64,000 bases of DNA from Neobacillus niacini (GTDB taxonomy: Bacteria; Bacillota; Bacilli; Bacillales; Cytobacillaceae). Position numbers and translations under genes: made by a program. Shown here piece after piece: positions 17,439-26,206 of the stretch (its first letter is position 1; every line of letters starts with the position of its first letter). The notes beneath the pieces were generated by a model. The model saw nothing but the letters and a program-made list of their open reading frames with translations, was not told where the DNA came from and did no database searches. The stretch covers positions 496,001 through 560,000 of the forward strand of contig NZ_JAMBOX010000002.1 of assembly GCF_023715785.1 (NCBI RefSeq), given 5' to 3'.

Positions 17439-17492
17439 CATATCAAACGCATCACAGTCTTTTGTTTGTTAAAAGAAGTTCCAAAATGCTTT

Positions 17493-19223
17493 CTATTGCA
17501 GCTTGCGAATCCTATTTTGCAACTCATAAGTGAATGGTTTCGACTGGGCCTTGATATAGGCAACAAACACATCTAAATCTACAGGTCCAACTTGTTTATT
17601 TTGGGCTTTGGTGAATTCAGTGAAACCGTCACCTCCGCCTGCTAAAAAGATATTTGCCGCAACAGTATACGATTTATTGGGGTTAATCGCTGAGCCGTCT
17701 GCCATGGTAACGTCCACTACCTTTTGTCCGGACGGCTTGTTTGAATCCCAGGTGTAGCTCAGACCGGAAATTTGCAGCATGGTAGTTTTTGCTCCCCATT
17801 GCTGGTTTAACAGATTATGGATTTGCTGACCCGTCATGGTCATTCTTATCATATCATTGTTAAATGGCTGAACAGTATATACTTCACCCCAAGTTATATC
17901 GCCGGAATCAATGTCGGCACGGATGCCGCCGGGATTCATGAAAGCAAAATCAGTCTTTAATGCGATCCTTTGGGAATCGGCAATAAAGTCGCCAAGCACG
18001 GATTCGCCGTTTTCATTCTGCTTTGAGGATAAGGCAGTCGTTGTGGAGCCGACAACCTCATTTACAATTGGTTCGATTTTTGCCTCGTACCCTTCAATCA
18101 TTTGCCTAATTTCAGGATCAGGTTGGATTCCCTCCTGGAACGTGGTGACTATTTCTGCCCGCTTCGTTACAATATCCTTTGTTTTAGGGTCAATTTCAAG
18201 ATCGACATCAGAAAAAGCGGTGCCATAGGAGTACGATTGAACGACTAATTTATTATCAACCGTCGCATTCATATAGGCATGATTGTGGCCGCCGAAAATA
18301 ACATCGACTTCATCATCGACACGATTGGCAATGTCCACAAGCTCTCCTGTCGGGTTTTCGCCGTTCGGTCCGGAAGTGCCCGGATTATGAGCTAGGACTA
18401 CGATCGCCCTTACACCTTGTTTCTTCAATTCCGCGACACTTCGATTAATCGCTTCCACTTCATCGGTGAATTCCAAACCAGCCACGCCGCTTGGAACCAC
18501 AATTGTAGGTGTTTCTCTTGTTACGACGCCGATAAAACCAATCGGCATCCCATTCACTCTGATTACTTGATGGGGCGGCAAGATCGTCTTGCCTGTTTCC
18601 CTATTCACGACATTAGCTACAACCCAAGGGAATTTGGAGCCAGCAAAATTTCCGGTTTTTGGGTGAGCACCGCCATGAATTAAGCGTAGCAGCTCATTCA
18701 CTCCTTCATCAAACTCATGATTCCCTACGGTACCAATGTCAAAGCCCATTCTGTTTAAAAATTCGATCGTCGGTTCATCCTGCAGCAATGCTGAAACCGG
18801 CGGGCTAGCTCCGACCATGTCCCCTGCCTGGACGAGAAGCGTGTTCTTATTTTCTGCGGCCCGTTGCTTTAAATAGGCTGCTAGATAGTCAGCACGGCCC
18901 GCAGGCTTACCGCCCACTTTTCGGGTTACATTTAATTGACCATGCAAGTCGTTAATTCCCAAAAGCTGAATTTGAATATAGCGCTGACTTGGCGCAGGAG
19001 GCTTGACCTTTTTCTGTTTTGTTTCTGGACGATTCGAAATATGGCCATGGTATTCCTCCGATAATCCCTGGTCACCTGTCGGATTTTGCCGGACCACTTC
19101 GACATTTGGTTTAGCCGAGACATCTGTATTATGATTCTCTTCCAAAGCTAGGGCTGAAACATATGTATTCCCTGACCACCCCAATAAACAGCAAATGATC
19201 AAAGAAATCACGCTTTTATTCAT
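17493..19223 (-). CDS. Secreted 5'-nucleotidase / metallophosphatase (UshA family)
   Basis: A 576-residue exported enzyme with an N-terminal signal peptide (hydrophobic residues about 5-25, cleavage near SALA). The N-terminal metallophosphatase domain starts at LLGINDLHGQLN (metal Asp/His) and continues with VGNHEFDEG and FGGHNHAYMN metal sites. The C-terminal 5'-nucleotidase domain has GDFIADSQR and NPGGIRADI. It would hydrolyse extracellular nucleotides or cyclic nucleotides, releasing phosphate and nucleosides. No sortase motif or lipobox is present, so it is probably secreted. AGGAGGG precedes the ATG. Confidence 0.93.
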   Translation of the reverse strand: MNKSVISLIICCLLGWSGNTYVSALALEENHNTDVSAKPNVEVVRQNPTGDQGLSEEYHGHISNRPETKQKKVKPPAPSQRYIQIQLLGINDLHGQLNVTRKVGGKPAGRADYLAAYLKQRAAENKNTLLVQAGDMVGASPPVSALLQDEPTIEFLNRMGFDIGTVGNHEFDEGVNELLRLIHGGAHPKTGNFAGSKFPWVVANVVNRETGKTILPPHQVIRVNGMPIGFIGVVTRETPTIVVPSGVAGLEFTDEVEAINRSVAELKKQGVRAIVVLAHNPGTSGPNGENPTGELVDIANRVDDEVDVIFGGHNHAYMNATVDNKLVVQSYSYGTAFSDVDLEIDPKTKDIVTKRAEIVTTFQEGIQPDPEIRQMIEGYEAKIEPIVNEVVGSTTTALSSKQNENGESVLGDFIADSQRIALKTDFAFMNPGGIRADIDSGDITWGEVYTVQPFNNDMIRMTMTGQQIHNLLNQQWGAKTTMLQISGLSYTWDSNKPSGQKVVDVTMADGSAINPNKSYTVAANIFLAGGGDGFTEFTKAQNKQVGPVDLDVFVAYIKAQSKPFTYELQNRIRKLQ

Positions 19224-19314
19224 CCATTTCCCTCCTAAATTTTACTACAAACCAAAGGTATTTTGTGCTTTGACTGGGAGGAATATACATATTTAAAACC
19301 AGGTAAAAAAGCAA

Positions 19315-19336
19315 AAGCATCGGAACTCCGATGCTT
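19315..19336 (-). terminator. Terminator after the glycine-rich membrane protein
   Basis: AAGCATCGGA and TCCGATGCTT form a 10-bp stem with a 2-base loop. On the reverse strand it runs into a T-rich stretch (A-rich on the + strand at 19,303-19,316). Confidence 0.75.
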
Positions 19337-19341
19337 GGGTT

Positions 19342-19836
19342 TTAATTCCTTCGTTTGGATTTTGACGCGGCATGCCCCAAACAGGCACCACCAATAGCAC
19401 AGGCAATCATCATGACCACTCCGGAAAAAATTCCAGGAAGAGCGGCGCGGAACCACTCCATCATGCTAAAGGCTATCCACCAGCTAAGTCCAAACCCAAC
19501 TATCCCCCAGACCACAAAGTCTTTAATATTACGAAAAACAATTCCAAGCAGCAGTCCGCCGGTAAGGCCCAAGAATAATCCAATAAATAGGTACTTTAAC
19601 GGAAGCTCAAAGAACGTCAGAAACACAAAAATCGGAACGGCGAAACCAATGAAAAATCCGATTCCACCAAAAATCCCTGCCATCACTGTTAGCTTAATAT
19701 TACGGGCAGGTACTGTGAGGAAAGCGCTTCCTAAAAACCCTGACAAAAGAAACGCCTGGACCATGTAATCTCCCGCCATGCCTGCAATCAATCCACCCAA
19801 ACCAAACCCAATTGCCCCATAAAGTTTATAGGACAT
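19342..19836 (-). CDS. Hypothetical glycine-rich multi-pass membrane protein
   Basis: A 164-residue protein made almost wholly of about five hydrophobic segments rich in Gly-Gly and Gly-Phe pairs (FGLGGLIAGMAGDYM, GIFGGIGFFIGFAVPIF, FLGLTGGLLLGIVF) and ending in a basic tail, SKSKRRN. I recognise no family. Its own strong ribosome site (AAGGGGGAAGG) and terminator suggest a separate transcription unit. Confidence 0.75.
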   Translation of the reverse strand: MSYKLYGAIGFGLGGLIAGMAGDYMVQAFLLSGFLGSAFLTVPARNIKLTVMAGIFGGIGFFIGFAVPIFVFLTFFELPLKYLFIGLFLGLTGGLLLGIVFRNIKDFVVWGIVGFGLSWWIAFSMMEWFRAALPGIFSGVVMMIACAIGGACLGHAASKSKRRN

Positions 19837-19874
19837 CCTGCCTTCCCCCTTGATTCCATTCGAAAAAACCCTGG

Positions 19875-20309
19875 CTAATTTCGCTTTGGAATAATTAATA
19901 CGGGTACCCGGGATTCATGAAGGACTCCATTTGAAACACTCCCTAGTACAGTACCTTTAATTAATCCTATGCCGCGCGACCCGATAACGATATATTGAGA
20001 CGATAATTCTTTTGCAAGTTTGCAAATTTGCTGCGTAGGATCGCCAATCCTTAGAATCAGTTCATAATCCACCTTCTGTGCTAGCATAAAGTCAGCTGCC
20101 AGTTTTGTCGCTTCCTCAAACATCTCCCTTTGATATTCTTTAATCAATTCATCATTAATAAACATTTTAGTGTGAAAGAAGTTGTAGGAAGGCTGCACAT
20201 TGACCAAGAAAAGCTTACTTTGATATGCCTCTGCCAAGCGAACGGCCTCCTTTAAGGCCTCAAGAGAATGATCCGAACCATCAATACCGACTATAATTCG
20301 ATTCTTCAT
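19875..20309 (-). CDS. Universal stress protein (UspA family)
   Basis: A 144-residue single-domain UspA protein. RIIVGIDGSDHSLEALKEAV opens the fold, and the ATP-binding motif GSRGIGLIKGTVLGSVSNGV is complete (GxxGx9G followed by S/N). It therefore belongs to the ATP-binding branch. I chose the ATG at 20,309 after GGAGGGAATAAC; an upstream in-frame extension lacks a ribosome site. The upstream gap contains a degenerate Fnr/Rex-like half palindrome at 20,498-20,515. Confidence 0.92.
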   Translation of the reverse strand: MKNRIIVGIDGSDHSLEALKEAVRLAEAYQSKLFLVNVQPSYNFFHTKMFINDELIKEYQREMFEEATKLAADFMLAQKVDYELILRIGDPTQQICKLAKELSSQYIVIGSRGIGLIKGTVLGSVSNGVLHESRVPVLIIPKRN

Positions 20310-20616
20310 GTTATTCCCTCCAATAAAGTAGTAGAAATGACAAAAGACCTTTTGACTGTGTTCAAAAGATCTGGCGAGAAACAAATGGTGTCAACAGGAC
20401 GGCTCCACATCCACAAGGATAACCACTTACTATTAAGTTCTAGTTTGAAAGGGCCACCCCTTCACCTTTATTGTATGGGGATTTTACTAACAAATCAATG
20501 TGAATGTTTGAACAATTTATGACTTTACCCCTTGGAAACGGCTATACGACCGGCAATATGGTTTAATGAAATTGGATATATTTTCCATCTTAAAATTATT
20601 TGGAAGGGTGAAGTTT
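20310..20616. other. Intergenic region upstream of uspA, no gene seen
   Basis: About 300 bases with no supported reading frame. ATGTGAATGTTTGAACAA at 20,498-20,515 matches the outer parts of an Fnr (TGTGA-N6-TCACA) or Rex site with two or three mismatches, and could control the stress protein. A small imperfect inverted repeat (TGAAAGGG / CCCCTTCA) lies near 20,446-20,464. Confidence 0.3.
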
Positions 20617-20814
20617 TCATGTGGCATGCCAAAAGTAATGCTGAGTTAATTCATGAAATGTAGCAAGGTATCTATCGACGATGGTTCGAAGGAAAGCCTC
20701 CTTACAGCCTGTACAATCCAAAGCGCTGATCCAAATGACTGGCAGGCGCTGGTCAGTTTGGTTAAGCTGCTCATCTGTCACGTTAATTGCCTCTAACCAG
20801 TTATATTGCGGCAT
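20617..20814 (-). pseudogene. N-terminal fragment of [NiFe]-hydrogenase small subunit
   Basis: A 65-residue frame whose middle, LPVIWISALDCTGCKEAFLR, is the characteristic start of [NiFe]-hydrogenase small subunits: a VIW strand and the CxxC ligands of the proximal 4Fe-4S cluster. The family is normally 270-370 residues, so over three quarters is absent. The last 20 residues (ending YFWHAT) no longer look like hydrogenase. A ribosome site (GAGGGG) and ATG are intact. Two perfect palindromes lie upstream, one a Rex/Fnr-type operator. It is read as the front end of a deleted uptake hydrogenase operon. Confidence 0.72.
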
Positions 20815-20846
20815 CGTATCTACCCCTCATTTTAAAAATTGACTTT

Positions 20847-20864
20847 TATACTATCATTAGTATA
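20847..20864. promoter_or_regulatory. Perfect palindrome TATACTA-N4-TAGTATA near hydrogenase fragment
   Basis: TATACTATCATTAGTATA is an 18-base perfect palindrome 33 bases before the hydrogenase-fragment ATG. It contains a TATACT -10-like element on the reverse strand, so it may be the core promoter with an overlapping operator. Confidence 0.4.
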
Positions 20865-20892
20865 GAGTTTTCCTAAAACTGACGTCTATTTT

Positions 20893-20910
20893 TTGTGAAA
20901 CAATTCACAA
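20893..20910. promoter_or_regulatory. Rex/Fnr-type operator
   Basis: TTGTGAAACAATTCACAA is a perfect palindrome. It matches the redox repressor Rex consensus (TTGTGAA-N4-TTCACAA) at every fixed position. It also contains the Bacillus Fnr half-sites TGTGA-N6-TCACA. It lies about 80 bases before the hydrogenase fragment, where control by NADH/NAD ratio or by anaerobiosis is expected. Confidence 0.72.
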
Positions 20911-20949
20911 ATAATTCTTTGTTACAATATCACCTTGAAAAGGGTAAAT

Positions 20950-21495
20950 TCAAGGCATTATTATTTTTATTAATCTATTAAACATAGCCCGGCCCAGTTC
21001 CATCCAAATCCAGCTGCAGACATACGAAAACAACAGGATTCCCCCTGCTGTCCATAAAGAAAATGAACCAGCAATCCCTGGACCGAGGACGGGAAATTTG
21101 ATAATGAATAATAAACTGCTAATCCCTAGAGTTAAAACTAACGAGCCCACCGCTGATACGGCCCATCTCGTTGTGAAAAAACGGAAAGCAATACCCATGC
21201 CCAAGCCCAATAGCCCGGTTGTGAATGGAAAAATCATCAGCTCACTAGGCTGCAGAATCAGAAGCAAGAGGTTAGTTAGGAGAAAAGCCATCCCTCCTAA
21301 TGGAAGGGATAACATGCTGTAAAACAGGATTGGTGCAGTTGCCAGTGGACTAATGAAATAACCGATGCCAGGCAGGAAACCACCGGCCGACTGAAAAACG
21401 GCTGCAAGGCTGGCAAAAATCGCCCCAATGACAAGCCGTTTTGTTCTCGAGATCCTTCTGAACTCAGCTTGAGCAGTCTTGATTGAAGGTTTCAA
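20950..21495 (-). CDS. Integral membrane protein, ECF S-component-like
   Basis: A membrane protein of about 181 residues with five or six hydrophobic helices. The cytoplasmic N-terminus is basic (EFRRISRTKRLVIGAIFASL), like substrate-specificity (S) subunits of ECF vitamin transporters. FLPGIGYFISPLATAPIL and LPLGGMAFLLTNLLLLILQP resemble those proteins but I cannot name a substrate. I chose the TTG at 21,495 behind AAAGGCGGTG; a longer frame begins inside the upstream terminator and is unlikely. The promoter is not evident. Confidence 0.65.
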   Translation of the reverse strand: MKPSIKTAQAEFRRISRTKRLVIGAIFASLAAVFQSAGGFLPGIGYFISPLATAPILFYSMLSLPLGGMAFLLTNLLLLILQPSELMIFPFTTGLLGLGMGIAFRFFTTRWAVSAVGSLVLTLGISSLLFIIKFPVLGPGIAGSFSLWTAGGILLFSYVCSWIWMELGRAMFNRLIKIIMP

Positions 21496-21530
21496 AGAAA
21501 ACACCGCCTTTTTGGCACACAAAATAAATA

Positions 21531-21555
21531 AAGGAGACACGATCTGTGTCTCCTT
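21531..21555 (-). terminator. Terminator after the SNase lipoprotein gene
   Basis: AAGGAGACAC and GTGTCTCCTT form a perfect 10-bp stem with a 5-base loop, followed on the reverse strand by TTATTTATTTT. Confidence 0.85.
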
Positions 21556-21572
21556 CCATTTATATTCACTAG

Positions 21573-22475
21573 TTAGCTCTCACATGCGTAGTTGTCTTTA
21601 TCTCGGTCCATTTTTGCCTGGTATGCCGGGTGCGTCGATGGAACTCCATTAGGATAAACCTTCCTTAGCTCGGTACAGTTTTGGAAAACTTCCGTAGTCG
21701 ATCCATGATTCGTCGATGTTCCCCCGGAGCTGCCTGTTGTGCCAGTTCCCCCCGAAGCGGCAGTCCCCGAATTATTTTTCTGGTCCAAATCGCCTTTTGT
21801 AGTCCCCTGTTCGCCATAAGACCATAAGCCTTTATTAGCTTTACGAGCTTCGCGGGCGAATTTTACAAAATATTCACTGTATTTCACATCCGGCGGATAG
21901 GTAGACGGTTCGGCATATCCATTTAGTACTAAATCAGCATTAAACATTTTGGTGCGAATTTCCGTTTCGTCCAAATCATTTGTCGGTACATCCATCCAAA
22001 TAATTCGTAGATAACGGTTATAGCGGTCTGTTTCTGAAACATCCTTTTGAATCCATATCTGTTTTCCAGCTAATTTTGATTTTGTATAATTGCTAGCCTC
22101 TTTACCGTAGATTTCAGTTCTCGTGGTGGATTCTGGTGTATTTACGCCAACAAGACGAATTTTTCTTCCATCCGATGTTTCGATTGTATCTCCATCGACA
22201 ACTCTTCCGACGGTTACCAGTTCCAAGCCAAAGCTTTTGGCCAGCTCCTCTTGGGTTTTCTCTGTACTTTGAGCTTCCTGTGCTTCTGTAACCGGTTTTT
22301 CATCAGCTTCTGTCGTATTTTTTTCTGCTTCCGGCTTCTCTTCCAATTGGATAGCCTTTTCTTCTGGCTCTTTCGTGGTGTCAGATTCCTTTGTTGTATC
22401 TGCGGAACATCCGCTTAACACCATCAAGGTCATGATTCCAATTGCGATCAGCCAGCTAGGTAAATTCCCTTTCAC
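21573..22475 (-). CDS. Thermonuclease-family lipoprotein with Excalibur domain
   Basis: A 300-residue surface lipoprotein. The signal peptide ends in the lipobox LSGC (about residues 17-20). A Glu/Thr-rich linker follows, then a staphylococcal-nuclease fold (VGRVVDGDTIETSDG, then IRLVGVNTPEST, then YNRYLR). A Ser/Gly-rich spacer leads to a C-terminal Excalibur calcium-binding motif (CTELRKVYPNGVP and DRDKDNYACE). It likely cuts extracellular DNA or RNA and resembles Bacillus YncB/YokF. The GTG at 22,475 is 9 bases after AAAGGGAG; an ATG 3 codons earlier is too close to that site. Confidence 0.9.
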   Translation of the reverse strand: MKGNLPSWLIAIGIMTLMVLSGCSADTTKESDTTKEPEEKAIQLEEKPEAEKNTTEADEKPVTEAQEAQSTEKTQEELAKSFGLELVTVGRVVDGDTIETSDGRKIRLVGVNTPESTTRTEIYGKEASNYTKSKLAGKQIWIQKDVSETDRYNRYLRIIWMDVPTNDLDETEIRTKMFNADLVLNGYAEPSTYPPDVKYSEYFVKFAREARKANKGLWSYGEQGTTKGDLDQKNNSGTAASGGTGTTGSSGGTSTNHGSTTEVFQNCTELRKVYPNGVPSTHPAYQAKMDRDKDNYACES

Positions 22476-22598
22476 TATAGACATCTCCCTTTAGAAATGC
22501 TCCATAAAATGGAGCAAGCTTTTCACTTAGACTACTATAACACTTTCTAGGAGAAATTTCTTAACTTTTACACTTAATTACCATATTAGCAAATAAAA

Positions 22599-22624
22599 AC
22601 CCCCCAATCCTGAAATTGGGAGGT
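22599..22624 (-). terminator. Terminator after proline dehydrogenase
   Basis: ACCCCCCAAT and ATTGGGAGGT pair with one mismatch, followed on the reverse strand by a T-run. Confidence 0.8.
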
Positions 22625-22633
22625 TCCCTTTTC

Positions 22634-23617
22634 TTATTTACGTTTTTTATTGGAGCTTTTCGTCAATCTTCCCAAAATAAAGGCCCCTGCAGCCACACCA
22701 ATGATTGTGTTTGTCTTCTTGTTAAATACCTGCTTGGCAACGAGATTTAAATTTTGTGGCCGTTCCGCCAAACGGCGCATGAAGTAGCCATACCAGTCGT
22801 TGCCAAATGGAACGTACGTGCAAAAATTATAGCCTTCTTTCGCCAGCTGTAATTGCAGCTCTTTCCTGAAACCATAGAGCATTTGAAACTCGAATTTATC
22901 ATTAGGGATATTGTTTTTCTTTACAAATTGTTTCACATGGTTAATGATTCGATGATCATGGGTCGCAATCGAGGTGAACTTGCCATGTAACAGATGCCAT
23001 TCAATCAACTTAATATAGTTGGCATCAATGTCCTGCTTATCCTGATAGGCAATTTCGGCAGGTTCTTTATAAGCCCCCTTTACAAGGCGAATGCGTAAAT
23101 TTTGATATCTTTCAAGATAGTCCATCGCTTTATGGAAATAGGCTTGAATCACCGTACCGACATTATCAAATTCGACTGAGAGGTCATCCATAAGGTCAAA
23201 CGTAGGCTGAAGATGTTTAAAATCCTCCATGTCGATGTTGACAAACATATTATATTGATTTGCTTGGGCCACGATTTCTCTTATATTGTTTAAGCAGAAA
23301 GTATAATCAATATCAAGTCCGAGTTGGGTTGGCTTTAATGAGATATGTGCATCAGCCTGGTTCTCTTGGATCGCATCGATTACCTTAAGGATTTGTTCCT
23401 TTGCAGCTGTTGCTTCTTCTTCCTTAAAGACGAATTCACCAAGGTTATCAACCGTGCAGGAAATCCCCTGAGCGTTCAGGTCCTTAATGCTTTTAATCGC
23501 TTCCTCGATATTTGTACCTGCCACAACACTTTGTGCTCCTAATTTTAAACCGTACTTTTTAGCCGTGCTGTTGAGAAACTGATTTTGTGACAATCCCATA
23601 AAAATATCTTTCAACAT
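22634..23617 (-). CDS. putB: Proline dehydrogenase
   Basis: A 327-residue monofunctional FAD-dependent proline dehydrogenase, oxidising proline to pyrroline-5-carboxylate and feeding electrons to the respiratory chain. The barrel carries NIDMEDF near residue 120, RLVKGAYKEP near residue 178 and, near the C-terminus, YVPFGNDWYGYFMRRLAERP, the substrate- and FAD-binding region with paired arginines. The C-terminal tail has a hydrophobic segment followed by basic residues (SSNKKRK), which may help membrane association. AAGGAG gives a clear start. The partner P5C dehydrogenase is not in the window. Confidence 0.93.
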   Translation of the reverse strand: MLKDIFMGLSQNQFLNSTAKKYGLKLGAQSVVAGTNIEEAIKSIKDLNAQGISCTVDNLGEFVFKEEEATAAKEQILKVIDAIQENQADAHISLKPTQLGLDIDYTFCLNNIREIVAQANQYNMFVNIDMEDFKHLQPTFDLMDDLSVEFDNVGTVIQAYFHKAMDYLERYQNLRIRLVKGAYKEPAEIAYQDKQDIDANYIKLIEWHLLHGKFTSIATHDHRIINHVKQFVKKNNIPNDKFEFQMLYGFRKELQLQLAKEGYNFCTYVPFGNDWYGYFMRRLAERPQNLNLVAKQVFNKKTNTIIGVAAGAFILGRLTKSSNKKRK

Positions 23618-23734
23618 CTTGATTGCTCCTTACCATACTGATGTTTTAATCATAATACCATCATTATAGCATACGCTTTCATTAATGCTTATTTTGTGAA
23701 TTTTCTCATTTTACAACTGATTTTATAAAAAAAA

Positions 23735-23754
23735 GACCATCCTTTCGAATGGCC
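23735..23754 (-). terminator. Terminator after the GGDEF-EAL gene
   Basis: GACCAT and ATGGCC form a short stem with one G-U pair. On the reverse strand it leads into a run of eight T. Confidence 0.6.
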
Positions 23755-23757
23755 CGT

Positions 23758-25914
23758 TTAAGATGATACTGGTTGTATTCCATTTAATAACAGGTTCCCG
23801 AATTCCTTCATTGGCGATGGTTTGGCAAACAGGAAGCCTTGCACCTGATGACATTTATGCTCTCGCAAGAATAGCAATTCCTCCATCGTTTCCACACCTT
23901 CAGCAATCACATCCGTTTTTAACAGATGGGCAAGCTGAATCATCGCCGCGGTAATCCCGGCATTATCCGACTGACAGGAGATATCGTGTATAAATGAACG
24001 GTCAATTTTGATCCCGTCCAGTTTAAAGGATTTTAGATAAGAAAAAGAAGAGTAGCCTGTCCCAAAGTCATCAATATAAATCTTAATCCCCAATTTCTTA
24101 AGCTCATTGATGGTTTGAATGACATCGGCCTCATTCCGCATCAATGAATTTTCGGTAATTTCAAATTCCAATAGGCAGCCGTCTAACCGATATTCTTCAA
24201 GTAGGACTCGGACGCTCTCCGCAAAATCTTTTTGAAAAAACCTCTGTGGGCTTATGTTAATGCTGATTGGCACTAATGGAACGCCATCATTCCGCCATTG
24301 CACCAATTGTTCACAGACCTTCCGTTTCATCCATTTCCCGATTGGAATAATCAGGCCGGTTTCTTCGGCAATCGGGATGAACTCGGACGGTGGGATCAGC
24401 CCAAACTCCGGATGATTCCAGCGAATCAGCGCCTCGGCGCTAATAATTTTGTTCGTGCTAGTATCAACCCGTGGCTGTAAGTGGACCAAAAATTCATCAT
24501 TTAATAATGCCTTTCGCAAATCCCTTTCCAGGAAAAACGACTGAAAGCTCTCTGAATCCATAATCGATGAATAAATTTGACAATTGTTTCTCCCGTGATC
24601 TTTCGCTTTATAGAGAGCAATATCCGCGTGCTTCATTAAATCGACAACGGTAAGTCCGTTATCAGGGAAAAGGCTGATCCCAATGCTTGCTGTCACATAT
24701 AGCTCATATTCCTTAATAAAGAATGGCTCCGTTAAACAGTCCAATAATTCCTCGGCACACAAAAGGGCCTCTTCATGATTTTCAATGGCCGGACAAAGAA
24801 CCATAAATTCATCGCCACCCATGCGGGCAATACACTTTTCTTTACCGATTTGCCCCTTTAATCGCGACGCAAGCTGTTCCAATAGGCGGTCACCTATCAA
24901 ATGCCCTAATGTATCGTTGATGTTTTTAAAACGATCTAAATCAATATACATCACAGCAAGCTTTTTATTTTTCGTTTTTGCGAGCTGTATCGCTTCCGTC
25001 AGCTTTTCTTCAAACCCCCTGCGGTTGAGCAACTTGGTTAATTCATCATGACGGGCAAAGTAGGCATTTAATTCTTGAACTCGTCTTTTTTCAGAAATGT
25101 CCTTCCCTAGCATGTAAATGCCACTGATTTGATTATCCATAATAATGGGAAGGAAGGTTAGGTTTAAGAATATTTTTCGACCGTTTTGATGATAAACGAC
25201 AGTTTCAAAATTTTGCGGTTCACCCTTAAGTGCTTTTTTGAAGAACCTTGACGTCATTCCTCGGTATTCCTGCGAGATGAGATTTACTAAAGCCATTTCT
25301 TGCAGAGTTTCGCTTGAATAACCGATGATTTTTTCGACCGCAGGATTCATATTAATGACATTGCCCATTGTATCAAAAGTGAAAACTGCTTCATGGCTAT
25401 GTTCAAACAATGATTGATACAGTAATTGGTTTTCATGAAGCTGTTTTTGGGTACTCCTTAATTCTGCCAAAAAATTATCCATTAACGACTTTTGTATGGC
25501 TGCTTCCATATGCTTTTGCTTGGTAATATCAACGCGAATAGAAATATAACGCGCTGGCATGCCGTTTTCATTCAAAATAGGAACAATGGTGGTATGAACC
25601 CAATAAAAGCTGCCATCCTTTGCCTGATTTCGGATCTCACCCTTCCAGACCTTCCCCGAAGCAATGGTGGACCATAAATCCCGGAAAAATTCTTTAGGAT
25701 GAAAGCCTGAATTAAGAATTCGATGGTCATGGCCAATCAATTCTTCTCTGCTATATTTAGAGATATCGCAAAACTTCTTATTGACAACTTGAATAATTCC
25801 CTTATTGTCCGTAATGGCGATAATCGAAGATTCATCCAGTGCGTAATTTAAATCTGATAATTCCTTACTAAAAGAGATAAACTCGTGGTCACTCTTAATT
25901 TGAACTATACTCAT
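23758..25914 (-). CDS. PAS-PAS-GGDEF-EAL cyclic-di-GMP signalling protein
   Basis: A 718-residue cytoplasmic sensor. Two PAS domains (about residues 20-135 and 155-275) each carry PAC motifs ([15 protein letters not shown] and [16 protein letters not shown]). A GGDEF domain follows with an intact ARMGGDEF motif near residue 360 and then an EAL domain with [28 protein letters not shown] and AEGVET. Both the diguanylate cyclase and phosphodiesterase active sites are preserved, so it could make or break c-di-GMP depending on the PAS signal. No membrane segment. I chose the ATG at 25,914 after AAGGAG; an upstream extension lacks a ribosome site. Confidence 0.92.
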   Translation of the reverse strand: MSIVQIKSDHEFISFSKELSDLNYALDESSIIAITDNKGIIQVVNKKFCDISKYSREELIGHDHRILNSGFHPKEFFRDLWSTIASGKVWKGEIRNQAKDGSFYWVHTTIVPILNENGMPARYISIRVDITKQKHMEAAIQKSLMDNFLAELRSTQKQLHENQLLYQSLFEHSHEAVFTFDTMGNVINMNPAVEKIIGYSSETLQEMALVNLISQEYRGMTSRFFKKALKGEPQNFETVVYHQNGRKIFLNLTFLPIIMDNQISGIYMLGKDISEKRRVQELNAYFARHDELTKLLNRRGFEEKLTEAIQLAKTKNKKLAVMYIDLDRFKNINDTLGHLIGDRLLEQLASRLKGQIGKEKCIARMGGDEFMVLCPAIENHEEALLCAEELLDCLTEPFFIKEYELYVTASIGISLFPDNGLTVVDLMKHADIALYKAKDHGRNNCQIYSSIMDSESFQSFFLERDLRKALLNDEFLVHLQPRVDTSTNKIISAEALIRWNHPEFGLIPPSEFIPIAEETGLIIPIGKWMKRKVCEQLVQWRNDGVPLVPISINISPQRFFQKDFAESVRVLLEEYRLDGCLLEFEITENSLMRNEADVIQTINELKKLGIKIYIDDFGTGYSSFSYLKSFKLDGIKIDRSFIHDISCQSDNAGITAAMIQLAHLLKTDVIAEGVETMEELLFLREHKCHQVQGFLFAKPSPMKEFGNLLLNGIQPVSS

Positions 25915-26154
25915 TTCGGGGCTCTCCTTAATAGACTTGTCCCAAATGTACAAAATATGTGTCTCACAAGATAGTATTTACGTGGGGCTATCCGAGTGTA
26001 CTAAAATATTATACAACTTCATTCTACCAAAATCGACAAAAAACTTATGCATTAAAAGTCCTCGAAAATGAGGAGTTCACAGAAGATTCATATATTTTCA
26101 AAAGAGACGTTAGTAAATTGGTGAGAGAAACCTTTTCAGCATAGCACACAAAAA

Positions 26155-26184
26155 ACACAGCCCTCAAAAATCTTGGGGCTGTGT
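26155..26184 (-). terminator. Terminator of the TRAP transporter operon
   Basis: ACACAGCCC and GGGCTGTGT form a 9-bp stem with a T-run on the reverse strand, 23 bases past the permease stop. Confidence 0.85.
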
Positions 26185-26206
26185 TGGAGTAAGTGAACCG
26201 CAAAAA

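Noticed and set aside
21496..21540. Longer start for the 20.9-kb membrane protein
   Set aside because: The upstream start falls within the terminator of the SNase gene and has no ribosome site.
25959..26144. Small forward frame of 61 codons between the GGDEF-EAL gene and the TRAP terminator
   Set aside because: It starts with GTG without a ribosome site and has no recognisable features or terminator.
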